Shown here: piece after piece, positions 26,101 to 35,126 of the stretch
Layout of the letters: each line of letters starts with the position of its first letter
How positions within the stretch are numbered: position 1 is the stretch's first letter
DNA from: DASVWZ01 sp963708575
GTDB lineage: Bacteria > Acidobacteriota > Terriglobia > Terriglobales > Acidobacteriaceae
Length of the DNA stretch: 64,000 nucleotides
Direction of reading: 5' to 3'
NCBI GenBank assembly: GCA_963708575.1
Contig: CAVPTB010000003.1
Location: 806,001 to 870,000, forward strand
Notes under the pieces: model-generated
Told to the model about the DNA's origin: nothing
Databases searched by the model: none
Seen by the model: only the letters and a program-made list of their open reading frames with translations
Program-made: the position numbers and the translations under genes

Positions 26101-28032
26101 ATGCGTAACACTCTCTTGTTGTCGTCGTTCCTCTCGTTCTCCCTGGTCATTTCTTTTTCGCCAAACGCAGCTGGGCAGTCGCGGAACTCGCAATTGTCAA
26201 ATTTGCCCGCGCTCGCGCAGGCTCCAGTTTCAGCGGCGCTCGGACAGGACATTGCCAGCTATCACGCGCGCGTGTCGAAGACCGGTGTTGAAGTTGAGAA
26301 CGCTTCTCAAAAGCTGAGTGCGGAGTTCACGCAGCGCGGAGTCGCGATTCGCAACGGGGAGGCGGATTTTCAGTTGGCACTGAAGGGGTATGGCCATGGT
26401 TCTGACATCCAGCTGGTGCAGAAGGTTGAGCCGGTGAGCGAGCGAAATCGCGTCGAATACCGACGCGGACCGCTGACTGAATGGTACGTCAACGGGCCAG
26501 TAGGGTTGGAGCAGGGGTTCACCATCAACGAGCGCGGGAAGACGGCTGGCGAGCCTCTAACACTTGTTCTTGGCGTTGCGGGAAATCTCCGCGCGACTGA
26601 AGAGAGCCGGCAAGGTGTACTGCTGGCCAAGGCCGACGGAACTGGGGTCCTTCGCTACAGCGGCTTAACCGCTTACGATGCTGCCGGCAAGACCTTGGAA
26701 GCGTGGCAGGAAATTAGTGATTCGCAGCTACTGTTGAAAGTCAACGACCAAAACGCGACGTATCCAATAGTAGTTGATCCGTGGGTGCAGTTGGCAAAGA
26801 TGACGGCGGATGTTCCGCAAGAAGCCGCCGAGCTTTCCTACTCGGTGGCTGTGAGCGGTAACACAGTTGTTGTGGGAGCTCCGTTCGATACCATCAACGA
26901 TGTTTTCCCGCAGGGCGCAGTCTACGTGTTCGTTCAGCCCTCTGGTGGTTGGGCAAACATGACGCAGACCGCAAAGTTGACGGCGTCGGATGGTGGGTTG
27001 GGTGACGTTCTCGGGGTTTCGGTTGCTATCAGCGGTAACACGGTTGTAGCGGGCGCTGCCGGGCAGAACATCGGTTCGAATCAAGCCCAAGGCTCAGCCT
27101 ACGTATTCGTCCAACCGCAGTCCGGCTGGACAGATATGACAGAGACGGCCAAGCTGACCTCCTCGGATGGTCAAACATACGACTTTTTTGGATCTTCGGT
27201 TGCGATTAACGGTGGGACCATCGCAGTTGGAGCAGATGGAGCGACCGTCGCATCGAATGCCTATCAAGGCGCGGTTTACATTTACGCGGAACCGAGCGGG
27301 GGATGGAGTACTACTTCGACGTACACGGCGAAACTGACCACTTCTGACGGGATAGCCGGAGATCAGTTCGGATATTCAGTGGGGTTGAGCGGCAACACCT
27401 TAGCGGTTGGTGCGCGATCCGCCACCCTAGGCTCCAACTTCATGCAGGGTGCGTCTTACGTTTTCGTCGAACCGACGGGTGGATGGCAGAGTGCGTCGAC
27501 CGCTACCGCCAAATTATCCGCTGCGGATGGGGCCGCTGGGGACTGGTTTGGGTCCTCGGTCGCCATCAGCAATAACAACACCGTTGTTTCCGGAGCTCCA
27601 CTAGCGGCCAACGGAAAAGCCGCCCAGCAGGGCGCAATCTACGTATTCGTTCAGCCCAACACTGGCTGGCAGACTGGCACCCAGACTGCAAAGCTAGTGA
27701 ACTCAGGTGGAAATGCCGGCGATGAGCTCGGTTTCAGCTCAACCATCAGCTCTGATGGTAAAACGATCGTCGGAGGAGCGCCCGGTACCGCCGCGGGAAC
27801 CGTCTACATATACAACCAGCCGACCAAAGGGTGGGTCAATAACTCCCAGTCAGGGAAAATGAAGGCTCTGGACGGGAGCCGGGGGACGTGGCTCGGCTTC
27901 GGAGTAGCTATTGCGAGCGGCACAGTCTTTGGAGGCTCGCCTTGCGCCACCGTGACATCCGGTGGACCACGGCCGCCTGTCATCTACGGTGCGAACCAAT
28001 GTCAGGGTGCGCTCTATGTCTTCAGCAACTGA
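26101..28032 (+). CDS. Secreted FG-GAP (integrin-type) beta-propeller protein (copy 1)
   Basis: The ATG at 26101 has GGAGA five bases upstream and is followed by a signal peptide cut near AAGQ. Residues about 40-235 form an N-terminal domain with VEYRRGPLTEWYVNGPVGLEQGF and YPIVVDPW, a module often found before FG-GAP repeats. From about residue 240 there are seven ~55-residue repeats of the type LGYSVAISGNTVVVGAP, then GAVYVFVQPSGGW and TAKLTASDG. This is the FG-GAP-like, possibly Ca-binding, propeller. It is 643 residues long. A shorter paralogue without the N-terminal module lies at 35127. Binding of an extracellular ligand is inferred from the fold type only. Confidence 0.8.
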   Translation: MRNTLLLSSFLSFSLVISFSPNAAGQSRNSQLSNLPALAQAPVSAALGQDIASYHARVSKTGVEVENASQKLSAEFTQRGVAIRNGEADFQLALKGYGHGSDIQLVQKVEPVSERNRVEYRRGPLTEWYVNGPVGLEQGFTINERGKTAGEPLTLVLGVAGNLRATEESRQGVLLAKADGTGVLRYSGLTAYDAAGKTLEAWQEISDSQLLLKVNDQNATYPIVVDPWVQLAKMTADVPQEAAELSYSVAVSGNTVVVGAPFDTINDVFPQGAVYVFVQPSGGWANMTQTAKLTASDGGLGDVLGVSVAISGNTVVAGAAGQNIGSNQAQGSAYVFVQPQSGWTDMTETAKLTSSDGQTYDFFGSSVAINGGTIAVGADGATVASNAYQGAVYIYAEPSGGWSTTSTYTAKLTTSDGIAGDQFGYSVGLSGNTLAVGARSATLGSNFMQGASYVFVEPTGGWQSASTATAKLSAADGAAGDWFGSSVAISNNNTVVSGAPLAANGKAAQQGAIYVFVQPNTGWQTGTQTAKLVNSGGNAGDELGFSSTISSDGKTIVGGAPGTAAGTVYIYNQPTKGWVNNSQSGKMKALDGSRGTWLGFGVAIASGTVFGGSPCATVTSGGPRPPVIYGANQCQGALYVFSN

Positions 28033-28048
28033 GGGGAGTGGACCTGGC

Positions 28049-29626
28049 CTACTGAGCTTCGAGAAGGATGGGGTTGGCCCCAATGGTCACGGTTGAGGAG
28101 ATCTGGTGGGTGGTCCCGCTTAGATCAATCCAGTCTTTGTTGAATTGGGCAGGGACCGAGTAATTGGTTGCGCCGCAGATAATCGGCTGAGACATCTGGC
28201 TACAGTTCTGGCCATACTGGGTATCCCAAACCAACTCCGCAGAGCCTCCGCCTGTTTCAGTGAAGTCGCATGTGTAGACAGTTCCCTTCACTGAGCAGAA
28301 CGGCGAATTCGTCGGCACGGCGCCCACCAGCCACTGAGAAGTTACCTTCCACGCGGTGGCCTGAGGTTCAAGCAACTTGCCGCTGTTAGGGTCAAAGAGC
28401 ATTCCTATCGAATTGTCGTACGCGTACCAATAGTTAAGAGCCAATCCTGCCGACCAGTACATGGCAAAGAATCGCGGGATGAATCCTGCCTGAGAATAAG
28501 GGTCGCCCCAGATCATCCCTGGTCGTGACGGATCGGACCAACTGCCTTCTCCGTTAATGAGAGGCTTTCCTTTGTCGGTAGATGAGAGCATGGCGCGAAC
28601 ATTCTGAATCTCGCCGGAGGCGACCCGCTCGGGAGTAGTCGTTGTCGCGTAGAAATGAAAGTTAACGATGTCGATTGCCTGACTGCCGGCGCTGCCGGTC
28701 GAGCAATTAGAGCCGGCCACGGGAGCGTGTATGCCCGTGCCGTTGCAATAGAGGAAGTTCTGCACAACGTCCATGCCACCTGAGTACGTCACGCTCGAGG
28801 GTGCAACGATCTGAGCGCTGGCGTCAATCGCCTTCGCATTGCATGGTGTTGACTGCCCGGCAGTCGGGTAATTGTGAATGGTGCCCTTGCCGGTGATGAT
28901 GCAACGCATGTCTTCCGTAAGTCGCACTAGCTGCGCGTAGGTTCCTTCAAAGGATTGAGAACCGACGTAATTGTTGAGAACGGTAGAACGATAGTATTCG
29001 TTCCAGGGCTCCCAATATTTGATGTGGCTATGCGTCTGCAAGTATGTGGCGTCGTTTGCTCGAGTCGCCGCAGCAGAGATCCAGTTCTTCCAAATCTGAT
29101 CAGTGCCACTCCCATCCGCATTGATATCAATCGGTAGCAGGCACTGCCCCGGCACCTCGGATGGATTTTTCGTTCCCGAGACATAGTAGTTACACTCGAG
29201 ACCATTTTGGCCGGTGGGGTCGGCGCTAAGATCTACGGCCCAGTTCGGAGTGCGAGACATGGTCATCAGGATGTCATTCACTCCGACCGAATGAAGACTG
29301 CTCAACAGAATATCGAAATCGGACCAATCGAAACATGCATCATTCGGATCTCCGCTGGCGGCTTTGCACTTCTCCACAAGCACCCATTGCGCCTGCGAGT
29401 TATCCCATATCCGGTATTGCCCATAGGGAAGTTGCACGGGGAAGTTTGCCGGCTGATTGACGATCATGCCCCAAAAACTGCCCGGAATTCCTCCCGTGGA
29501 GTTGGAGTTGGTCGGGTCCGAAGTTGATCCGGAAGTGCCGGTGCTCGTGCCGGTACAGCCTATCAGGACGCTGCAAAGGACCATTATTCCTAGTCGCCCC
29601 GCCCAGGTTGTAAGTCGTCGAAACAT
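28049..29626 (-). CDS. Lipoprotein clan GH-A-like glycoside hydrolase (paralogue 2 of 4)
   Basis: The N-terminus has a lipoprotein signal with lipobox LIGC (Cys at about residue 24) and a Thr/Ser/Gly-rich linker. The catalytic domain keeps the family layout: SFWGMIVNQ, YGQYRIWDN, FDWSDFDILLSSL, then YWEPWNEYY with the candidate acid/base Glu, and PLINGEGSW with the candidate nucleophile. At 525 residues it is the longest and most divergent of the four copies, with extra loops near residues 140-165 and 230-260. It is convergent with FG-GAP protein 1 (16 bases between stops) and divergent from the glycosidase at 30057. Membrane anchoring, unlike the other copies, suggests surface retention. Confidence 0.75.
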   Translation of the reverse strand: MFRRLTTWAGRLGIMVLCSVLIGCTGTSTGTSGSTSDPTNSNSTGGIPGSFWGMIVNQPANFPVQLPYGQYRIWDNSQAQWVLVEKCKAASGDPNDACFDWSDFDILLSSLHSVGVNDILMTMSRTPNWAVDLSADPTGQNGLECNYYVSGTKNPSEVPGQCLLPIDINADGSGTDQIWKNWISAAATRANDATYLQTHSHIKYWEPWNEYYRSTVLNNYVGSQSFEGTYAQLVRLTEDMRCIITGKGTIHNYPTAGQSTPCNAKAIDASAQIVAPSSVTYSGGMDVVQNFLYCNGTGIHAPVAGSNCSTGSAGSQAIDIVNFHFYATTTTPERVASGEIQNVRAMLSSTDKGKPLINGEGSWSDPSRPGMIWGDPYSQAGFIPRFFAMYWSAGLALNYWYAYDNSIGMLFDPNSGKLLEPQATAWKVTSQWLVGAVPTNSPFCSVKGTVYTCDFTETGGGSAELVWDTQYGQNCSQMSQPIICGATNYSVPAQFNKDWIDLSGTTHQISSTVTIGANPILLEAQ

Positions 29627-30056
29627 AGATTGATCCGAGTGACTATCAGCCTATTGAGGGAGGAGGAGGCGGGAAAGTAGCTAAAGGCCAAGCCGAAACC
29701 GCAATCGGGACAGACCGCTACCTGTCCGTAAGCGGATATCGTAGTGTCCCACTGGGAAGAAGCGGCGCTCCATATAAAGGAGAGATTCTCAACCTGATGG
29801 GAAGGCGTGTTCGGGGAACCGGGACCCGTGAATCGTTGTCCATTCTTGTCTGGGATCATGCGGATTCCGGGGACAGGTAACTTCCATACATCGTCCTAAT
29901 TCCCGCGATGGGCGCCCGTTTCGCCAGATCGCCCGTGACTCCTGTGACGTTGTGACATCGCCGCCGCCCACGCAGAATACACACATGAACGGGGAGACCA
30001 GTGCTGGTCAACTTGGAGCCAAACGCTCTCTTCGTCACTTCCCTGGAGGCCGGTCG
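29627..30056. other. Divergent intergenic region between two glycosidase genes
   Basis: These 430 bases separate glycosidase paralogues 2 (minus) and 3 (plus). In-frame codons upstream of 30057 extend the second gene's open frame to 29952, but they read as non-signal sequence and lack a ribosome site. No repeat or operator could be defined. Confidence 0.35.
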
Positions 30057-31382
30057 ATGTATATGAAAGTCTGGTTCCTTCGCGTAGCAATGTTAGTCGC
30101 TGTTTTTTCGCTGATGGAAAGTACTCCGTCTGCTTCCGCTCAAATGTCCAAGAATCTGTTCGGTCTACGAGCGGATACGGAAGTCGTCACAACCTGGCAT
30201 ACCGAACCGTGGCCGTCGGTGCAGTTCGGTACGATCCGCTTGTGGGATAGTCAAACCGCCTGGATGGATATGAATCCCGCCCAGGGTCAATATAACTGGA
30301 CATATCTGGACCTCTGGCTTGCTCATGCAAACACTGGTGGCCAGAATGTGCTTTACACGTTCGGAAGAGTTCCGCGCTGGGCGTCCTCGAATCCCAACGA
30401 TCAAACCTGCCACGTCGCGCCAGGAGTCTGCGATCCGCCGAATGACTTGAACGCCGATGGTTCAGGACCTAACCAACATTGGAAAGACTTCGTAACCGCC
30501 ATCGTTAATCATAATCAGAACAGCACGACAGCAAAAATTCAATACTGGGAACTATGGAACGAACCGTTTCAGCTGTGGGAGTGGAATGGAACGATCCCTC
30601 AAATTGTCCGGATGGTCAGCGATGCAGCTGCCATCATCAAGAACGCGGATCCTACCGCAGTGGTCTTGTCCCCTTCATTTATGTGGGAAGACAAGGCGTA
30701 TCTCACTTGGATGAGCTCCTATCTCGCTTCCGGTGGCGGTAAGTATGCGGATGCCATCGCTGTCCACGGTTATGTTTACTCTCACGGGGGCAAGGATCCT
30801 GTTCCTGAAAATCTCATTGCCTACGATCAGAATTTTCGTGCGGTATTGAGCAACTACGGCATGGCTTCGTTGCCGGTGTGGGACACGGAAGTCGGGTTCG
30901 GCATGCCTGAGAAGGGTATGACCGATCCGGACATGCAAGCTGCGTTTGTGGCTCGCTTGTTCCTTATGCACCGTTCACGATGGATTCGAAGACTGTACTG
31001 GTATTCGTGGAACAACCCGATGGGCCAGCTTTGGGAACCAAACAAGAATGACCGCAGTTTGCCTGGAAATTTGCTCAAACCTGGAGTTGCTTACGAGCAG
31101 ATTAGCGAGTGGCTGGTCGGAACACACATGAAGAATAGTTGTTCTATTCAAGGAAAAGTCGGAACCGTGTGGACCTGCCAGTTATATCGTCCGGAGGACG
31201 GTTATCAAGGCTTGGTGGTCTGGGACACGTCCCAAACCTGCAGCAACGGTTCATGTAACACGACCAACTACCAATTCACTGGCAACTACACTTATTACCT
31301 AACGCTCGATGGGGACAAGATCGCGGTCAGCGGTAATCAGGTACCGATCGGAGCCAAACCGATTCTGTTGCAGAATCAATAA
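30057..31382 (+). CDS. Secreted clan GH-A-like glycoside hydrolase (paralogue 3 of 4)
   Basis: The start chosen is the ATG at 30057 (MYMKVWFLRV), seven bases after GGAGG; it leads straight into a signal peptide ending near SASAQ. The mature protein begins MSKNLFGLRADTEVV. YWELWNEPFQ holds the candidate acid/base Glu and PVWDTEVGFG the candidate nucleophile. It is very close in sequence to the next gene, sharing LFGLRADS/T, PSFMWE, VHGYVYSHGGK and the C-terminal PIGAKPILLQN, so the two are a tandem duplication. The length from this start is 441 residues. A hairpin terminator follows. The substrate is unknown. Confidence 0.78.
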   Translation: MYMKVWFLRVAMLVAVFSLMESTPSASAQMSKNLFGLRADTEVVTTWHTEPWPSVQFGTIRLWDSQTAWMDMNPAQGQYNWTYLDLWLAHANTGGQNVLYTFGRVPRWASSNPNDQTCHVAPGVCDPPNDLNADGSGPNQHWKDFVTAIVNHNQNSTTAKIQYWELWNEPFQLWEWNGTIPQIVRMVSDAAAIIKNADPTAVVLSPSFMWEDKAYLTWMSSYLASGGGKYADAIAVHGYVYSHGGKDPVPENLIAYDQNFRAVLSNYGMASLPVWDTEVGFGMPEKGMTDPDMQAAFVARLFLMHRSRWIRRLYWYSWNNPMGQLWEPNKNDRSLPGNLLKPGVAYEQISEWLVGTHMKNSCSIQGKVGTVWTCQLYRPEDGYQGLVVWDTSQTCSNGSCNTTNYQFTGNYTYYLTLDGDKIAVSGNQVPIGAKPILLQNQ

Positions 31383-31406
31383 AATCTGCTCGGTGGAATG
31401 CCCTTT

Positions 31407-31434
31407 ACGCGGTCAGTCTCACGGCTGGCCGCGT
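31407..31434 (+). terminator. Intrinsic terminator after glycosidase 3
   Basis: Ten bases at 31407-31416 (ACGCGGTCAG) pair with 31425-31434 (CTGGCCGCGT), with one T-G pair, around an eight-base loop. The hairpin is followed by ATTTTCTTT, a good T-rich tract. It starts 24 bases after the stop codon. Confidence 0.8.
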
Positions 31435-31627
31435 ATTTTCTTTGGGTTAGGAGCTTTATCCGGTTATGGACCCGCGGATTCCGCCTTTGGTTCATTGTCC
31501 TTTTGGATGTACTTCTGAGAGCTTGCCGGTTCCGTCGCGGATCAGCGAGAATGCAGTCACAATCGAGGCACTCAGAAGGGGAGATTCATCAGTCTGAGCG
31601 CTCCGGTCTACTTCCCTGGGGGCTGTT

Positions 31628-32950
31628 GTGACGATCAGAAGATGTTGCCTTCGTGTGTCGCCGTTCTTATTGTTGATATTTGTCCTTTGCCAGAGCGCAT
31701 CTCTCGGCTGGGCGCAAGTGCCAGCTAACCTGTTTGGTCTGCGTGCTGATTCCGCATTAGTGAACCCGTGGCATACCGAACCTTGGCCGGTCGTACAGTT
31801 TGGCTCCGTTCGGTTGTGGGACGCCCACACCTCGTGGATGGAAACCAATCCCTCCTACGGCACGTACGACTGGACTTATCTGGATCTCTGGTTACAGCAT
31901 GCCGCCGATGGCGGACAGAGCGTGCTTTATACTTTTGGGCTGACGCCATCTTGGGCATCTTCCAACCCTAACGACCGTTCCTGCCACACTGCGCCAGGAA
32001 GCTGCGATCCCCCCAACGATCTGAATCCCGACGGTTCAGGCACTAACCAACACTGGAAGGATTTCGTCACGGCCCTGGTGGATCACAACCACAACAGCAC
32101 CACGGCGAAAATCACCCTCTGGGAATTGTGGAACGAGCCCTTCCAACCGTGGGAGTGGACTGGCACTATTCCACAGATGATTCGCATGGTGAGCGATGCT
32201 CGGGCGATCATCAAGAACGCTGACCCGAATGCGGTGGTGCTATCGCCATCTTTCATGTGGGAATCTAAGACATACTTCAAGTGGATGAGTGCCTATCTTG
32301 CGGCTGGAGGTGGTCAGTACGCAGACGGGATTACGGTTCATGGATATGTTTACTCGCATGGCGGCAAACATCCCGTAGCCGAAAACCTGATGACTTATCT
32401 CGCGGAGTTCAAGGGCGTGCTCAAGACTTTCGGTCTCGGATCCCTGCCGATTTATGACACCGAGACAGGATTTGGCATCCCCAACAAGAAATTGCTAGCT
32501 GATCCTGACCTTCAGGCAGCGTTTGTAGCTCGCCTGTTTCTACTCCACCAGGCGAATGGTCTGAAATCTCTCTATTGGTACGCGTGGAATGATCCGATGG
32601 GCCAGCTCTGGAAGGCAGATCCCCGCGATCACACCAAGCCCGGCACCGTTCTAAAGCCGGGTATTAGTTACGGGAACATTAGCGACTGGATGGTTGGAGC
32701 GAATATGCCCAGTGGTTGCAATGTGAGCGGAGGAACGGTCTGGACCTGTAAGCTTACCCGCTCCGGTGGATATCGAGCCTTGGCGGTCTGGGACACAGCC
32801 GAGACCTGCCATTCGGGATCGTGTGAAACGTCGAATTACCAGTATTCGGGAACTTACAAGACGTACCTGGCGCTGGATGGAACAAAACACACGATTAATG
32901 GCTCGAAAGTGCCGATTGGTGCCAAGCCAATCCTTCTGCAAAACCGCTAA
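31628..32950 (+). CDS. Secreted clan GH-A-like glycoside hydrolase (paralogue 4 of 4)
   Basis: The frame starts at a GTG at 31628 with a G-rich site (TGGGGGC) just upstream and a signal peptide ending near GWAQ. The mature part starts VPANLFGLRADSALV. LWELWNEPFQ gives the candidate acid/base Glu and PIYDTETGFG the candidate nucleophile. It is 440 residues long and near-identical in layout to the gene before it. Between the two active-site motifs it keeps PSFMWESKTYFKWM and GITVHGYVYSHGGK. The C-terminal beta region has a Cys-rich AETCHSGSCET turn. Its own terminator follows, so it may be transcribed separately from the TonB-receptor gene. Confidence 0.78.
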   Translation: MTIRRCCLRVSPFLLLIFVLCQSASLGWAQVPANLFGLRADSALVNPWHTEPWPVVQFGSVRLWDAHTSWMETNPSYGTYDWTYLDLWLQHAADGGQSVLYTFGLTPSWASSNPNDRSCHTAPGSCDPPNDLNPDGSGTNQHWKDFVTALVDHNHNSTTAKITLWELWNEPFQPWEWTGTIPQMIRMVSDARAIIKNADPNAVVLSPSFMWESKTYFKWMSAYLAAGGGQYADGITVHGYVYSHGGKHPVAENLMTYLAEFKGVLKTFGLGSLPIYDTETGFGIPNKKLLADPDLQAAFVARLFLLHQANGLKSLYWYAWNDPMGQLWKADPRDHTKPGTVLKPGISYGNISDWMVGANMPSGCNVSGGTVWTCKLTRSGGYRALAVWDTAETCHSGSCETSNYQYSGTYKTYLALDGTKHTINGSKVPIGAKPILLQNR

Positions 32951-32980
32951 ATATAGGGAACCAGGTACTCAGCATTCAAA

Positions 32981-33008
32981 CGGCGTCGCAACCGAGATTG
33001 CGGCGCCG
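32981..33008 (+). terminator. Intrinsic terminator after glycosidase 4
   Basis: Eleven bases at 32981-32991 (CGGCGTCGCAA) pair with 32998-33008 (TTGCGGCGCCG), with one T-G pair, around a six-base loop. It is followed by ATTGCTTTTTCC. It begins 30 bases after the stop codon. Confidence 0.8.
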
Positions 33009-33127
33009 ATTGCTTTTTCCTCCACAAGACTAGTGCCGCTAGTAACTGCCAATATTTGTCCACGAAGCCTGGGAAATTCGTTATAGTGAGACACCCCCGT
33101 TTTCTCCCCTGCTGGAGGATTTTTTTC

Positions 33128-35077
33128 ATGTTGGTTGGTCCATTCCGCTTCCTGTTACTCCTGTGTTTGCTGGGAGTGGCAGTGCGGTGTCTAGCGCAGG
33201 GAGGTTCGCCTCCAGGACTTGGCGGCAGCGGCCAGTCCTCCCCATTTCCGAGACAAGATACGGTGGTCACGGTATCGAGTGAAGCGATGCCGGTGTCTGC
33301 CAGCACGTCTTCCGTGACGGTAATTGGGGAGAAGCAGATTCAAGAGAGTGGTGCGCAAAACGTCAGTGACATTTTGCGTCAGGTTCCGTTCCTTCACTTG
33401 CAACGTGCAGGAGGTGAAGGAGGCCTCTCCACCATCTACATCCGTGGTACCAAAGAAAACCTGGTTATGGTGATGATCGACGGAATGCCCGTCAATGACA
33501 TTACCAACACGCTGGGCGGCTCGTTCGACTTCTCCACGCTTAGCACGGATAACATCGAAAGAATTGAAATTGTCCGCGGCCCGATGTCCGCCCTATACGG
33601 ATCGGAAGCGATTGCTGGAGTCATCAACATAATCTCCCGCCACCACGAGGACAGCCCGTTTGTTCAACTCAACGCCGAGGGGGGCAATTTCGGGACTGGG
33701 CAATTCGGGATCAATACCGCCGGAAACTTCCAGAAAATCGACTACTCCTTTGGAGGATCTTACGAACGCGTAGGAGAACAGATCGGTCTGGACAGTTTGC
33801 ACCTAGGAACTGGCGCCTTGAATACCACCGTGAATCTGGGCAACAAGAGATTTTTGCAGTTCAATGTGCGCTACGACAACCGGGAGAGTGACGGTTATCC
33901 GGAGGGCAGCGGCGGACCGGAATTTGCCTTACAGCACATCGCGGAAGTCGATCATGCTGGCGAATTGGTCGCCGGCGTCACCTATCAGCAGGAGTGGAAG
34001 CCGTGGTGGTCCTACAACGTCAACTTCGACGCGTTTAACCGCACTGACCATAACTACACTCCCGCCATCTGGGACCAAGACCCGCCTACTTATTATTCAC
34101 TTCCTTCGACGCTGGGAGACACCAACTTTCGAAGATTGCGTTTCCAGCAAGGAAATAATTTCCGCATTTCCCACGCTCTGTTGGCGCACCTGGGTGCGGG
34201 CTGGCAACAAGAGCAAGGAACAAATAACAGCCTCATCTCGGAGACAACTCCGTTTCATTTTGACCTGGAGCGCAACACGCTCGAGGTCAACAGCGAGTTG
34301 GTTTACAGCACCCGCCGCCTGACAGCGAGCGCGGGCATCGGTGTAAACAAAACCGAGGGATTTGATGGCGTCTTTTCTCCGCGGTTTGGAGCCAATTATC
34401 TGCTTACACGGAACACCCACCTGAAAGCTACTTGGGGCAAAGGATTTTTCATCCCATCGTTCTACGCTTTATCCGAGCCCGTGATTGGCAATCCCAATCT
34501 CAAGCCCGAATACAGTCAGAGTTTCGACGTGGGAATCGAGCACAACTTTCTCCGACCCCATGTTCAAGTCTCGACGACGTACTTTCATAACTCCATGACC
34601 AACCTGGTCGACTTCGACTCCGACACGTTTGAGCTGGTGAACCGCAACAACGTTCTGACTCAAGGAATCGAATTCGAAGCGAAGTACGACATCACCAGCA
34701 AGCTAGTGTTCGGCAGCAATGTCTCCTGGCTGGAGTGGTCGCTCAACGATCCAACCGAGGTACTTCGTTATGTGCCCCATTGGCAAGGGGGCGCCAACCT
34801 GGACTGGAAAGTCAACCGGCGGCTTCATGCCCGAGTCGAGGCTCTAGTGGTTGGGCAGCGCTTCGATTATCAGATTCCGGTCCCCGACATCACGACAGTC
34901 GGTGGATACACGACAACCAATCTCATGGTGAATTACGAGATCAGGGACGGCTTGAGCGCGCACCTGCGCGCCGAAAACCTTTTGAATAGCAATTACCACG
35001 AGTACATCGGCTTTCCTAATCCCGGAATTTATGTTCGAGCCGGAATTACCTATCGTTTCAAGCCCGGTCGACCTTAG
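33128..35077 (+). CDS. TonB-dependent outer-membrane receptor (BtuB/vitamin B12-like class)
   Basis: The start is the ATG at 33128 (MLVGPFRFLLLLCLLGV) with GGAGGA eight bases upstream; the open frame extends 24 codons further without a site. After the signal peptide comes a TonB-box-like stretch (DTVVTVSSEA), a plug domain (NVSDILRQVPFLHLQRAGG, STIYIRGTKENLVMVMIDG, NIERIEIVRGPMSALYGSEAIAGVINII) and a 22-strand-type barrel ending in GIYVRAGITYRFK, with an aromatic near the end. Length is 649 residues. It imports a scarce ligand across the outer membrane, powered by TonB. The ligand is not identifiable, but its place among glycosidases suggests a glycan or degradation product. FG-GAP copy 2 follows by 49 bases, probably in the same operon. 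Confidence 0.87.
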   Translation: MLVGPFRFLLLLCLLGVAVRCLAQGGSPPGLGGSGQSSPFPRQDTVVTVSSEAMPVSASTSSVTVIGEKQIQESGAQNVSDILRQVPFLHLQRAGGEGGLSTIYIRGTKENLVMVMIDGMPVNDITNTLGGSFDFSTLSTDNIERIEIVRGPMSALYGSEAIAGVINIISRHHEDSPFVQLNAEGGNFGTGQFGINTAGNFQKIDYSFGGSYERVGEQIGLDSLHLGTGALNTTVNLGNKRFLQFNVRYDNRESDGYPEGSGGPEFALQHIAEVDHAGELVAGVTYQQEWKPWWSYNVNFDAFNRTDHNYTPAIWDQDPPTYYSLPSTLGDTNFRRLRFQQGNNFRISHALLAHLGAGWQQEQGTNNSLISETTPFHFDLERNTLEVNSELVYSTRRLTASAGIGVNKTEGFDGVFSPRFGANYLLTRNTHLKATWGKGFFIPSFYALSEPVIGNPNLKPEYSQSFDVGIEHNFLRPHVQVSTTYFHNSMTNLVDFDSDTFELVNRNNVLTQGIEFEAKYDITSKLVFGSNVSWLEWSLNDPTEVLRYVPHWQGGANLDWKVNRRLHARVEALVVGQRFDYQIPVPDITTVGGYTTTNLMVNYEIRDGLSAHLRAENLLNSNYHEYIGFPNPGIYVRAGITYRFKPGRP

Positions 35078-35126
35078 ATTTTGACAAGACACTCGGTGGA
35101 GTGCCGAAGTTCAAAGGAGATTTAGA

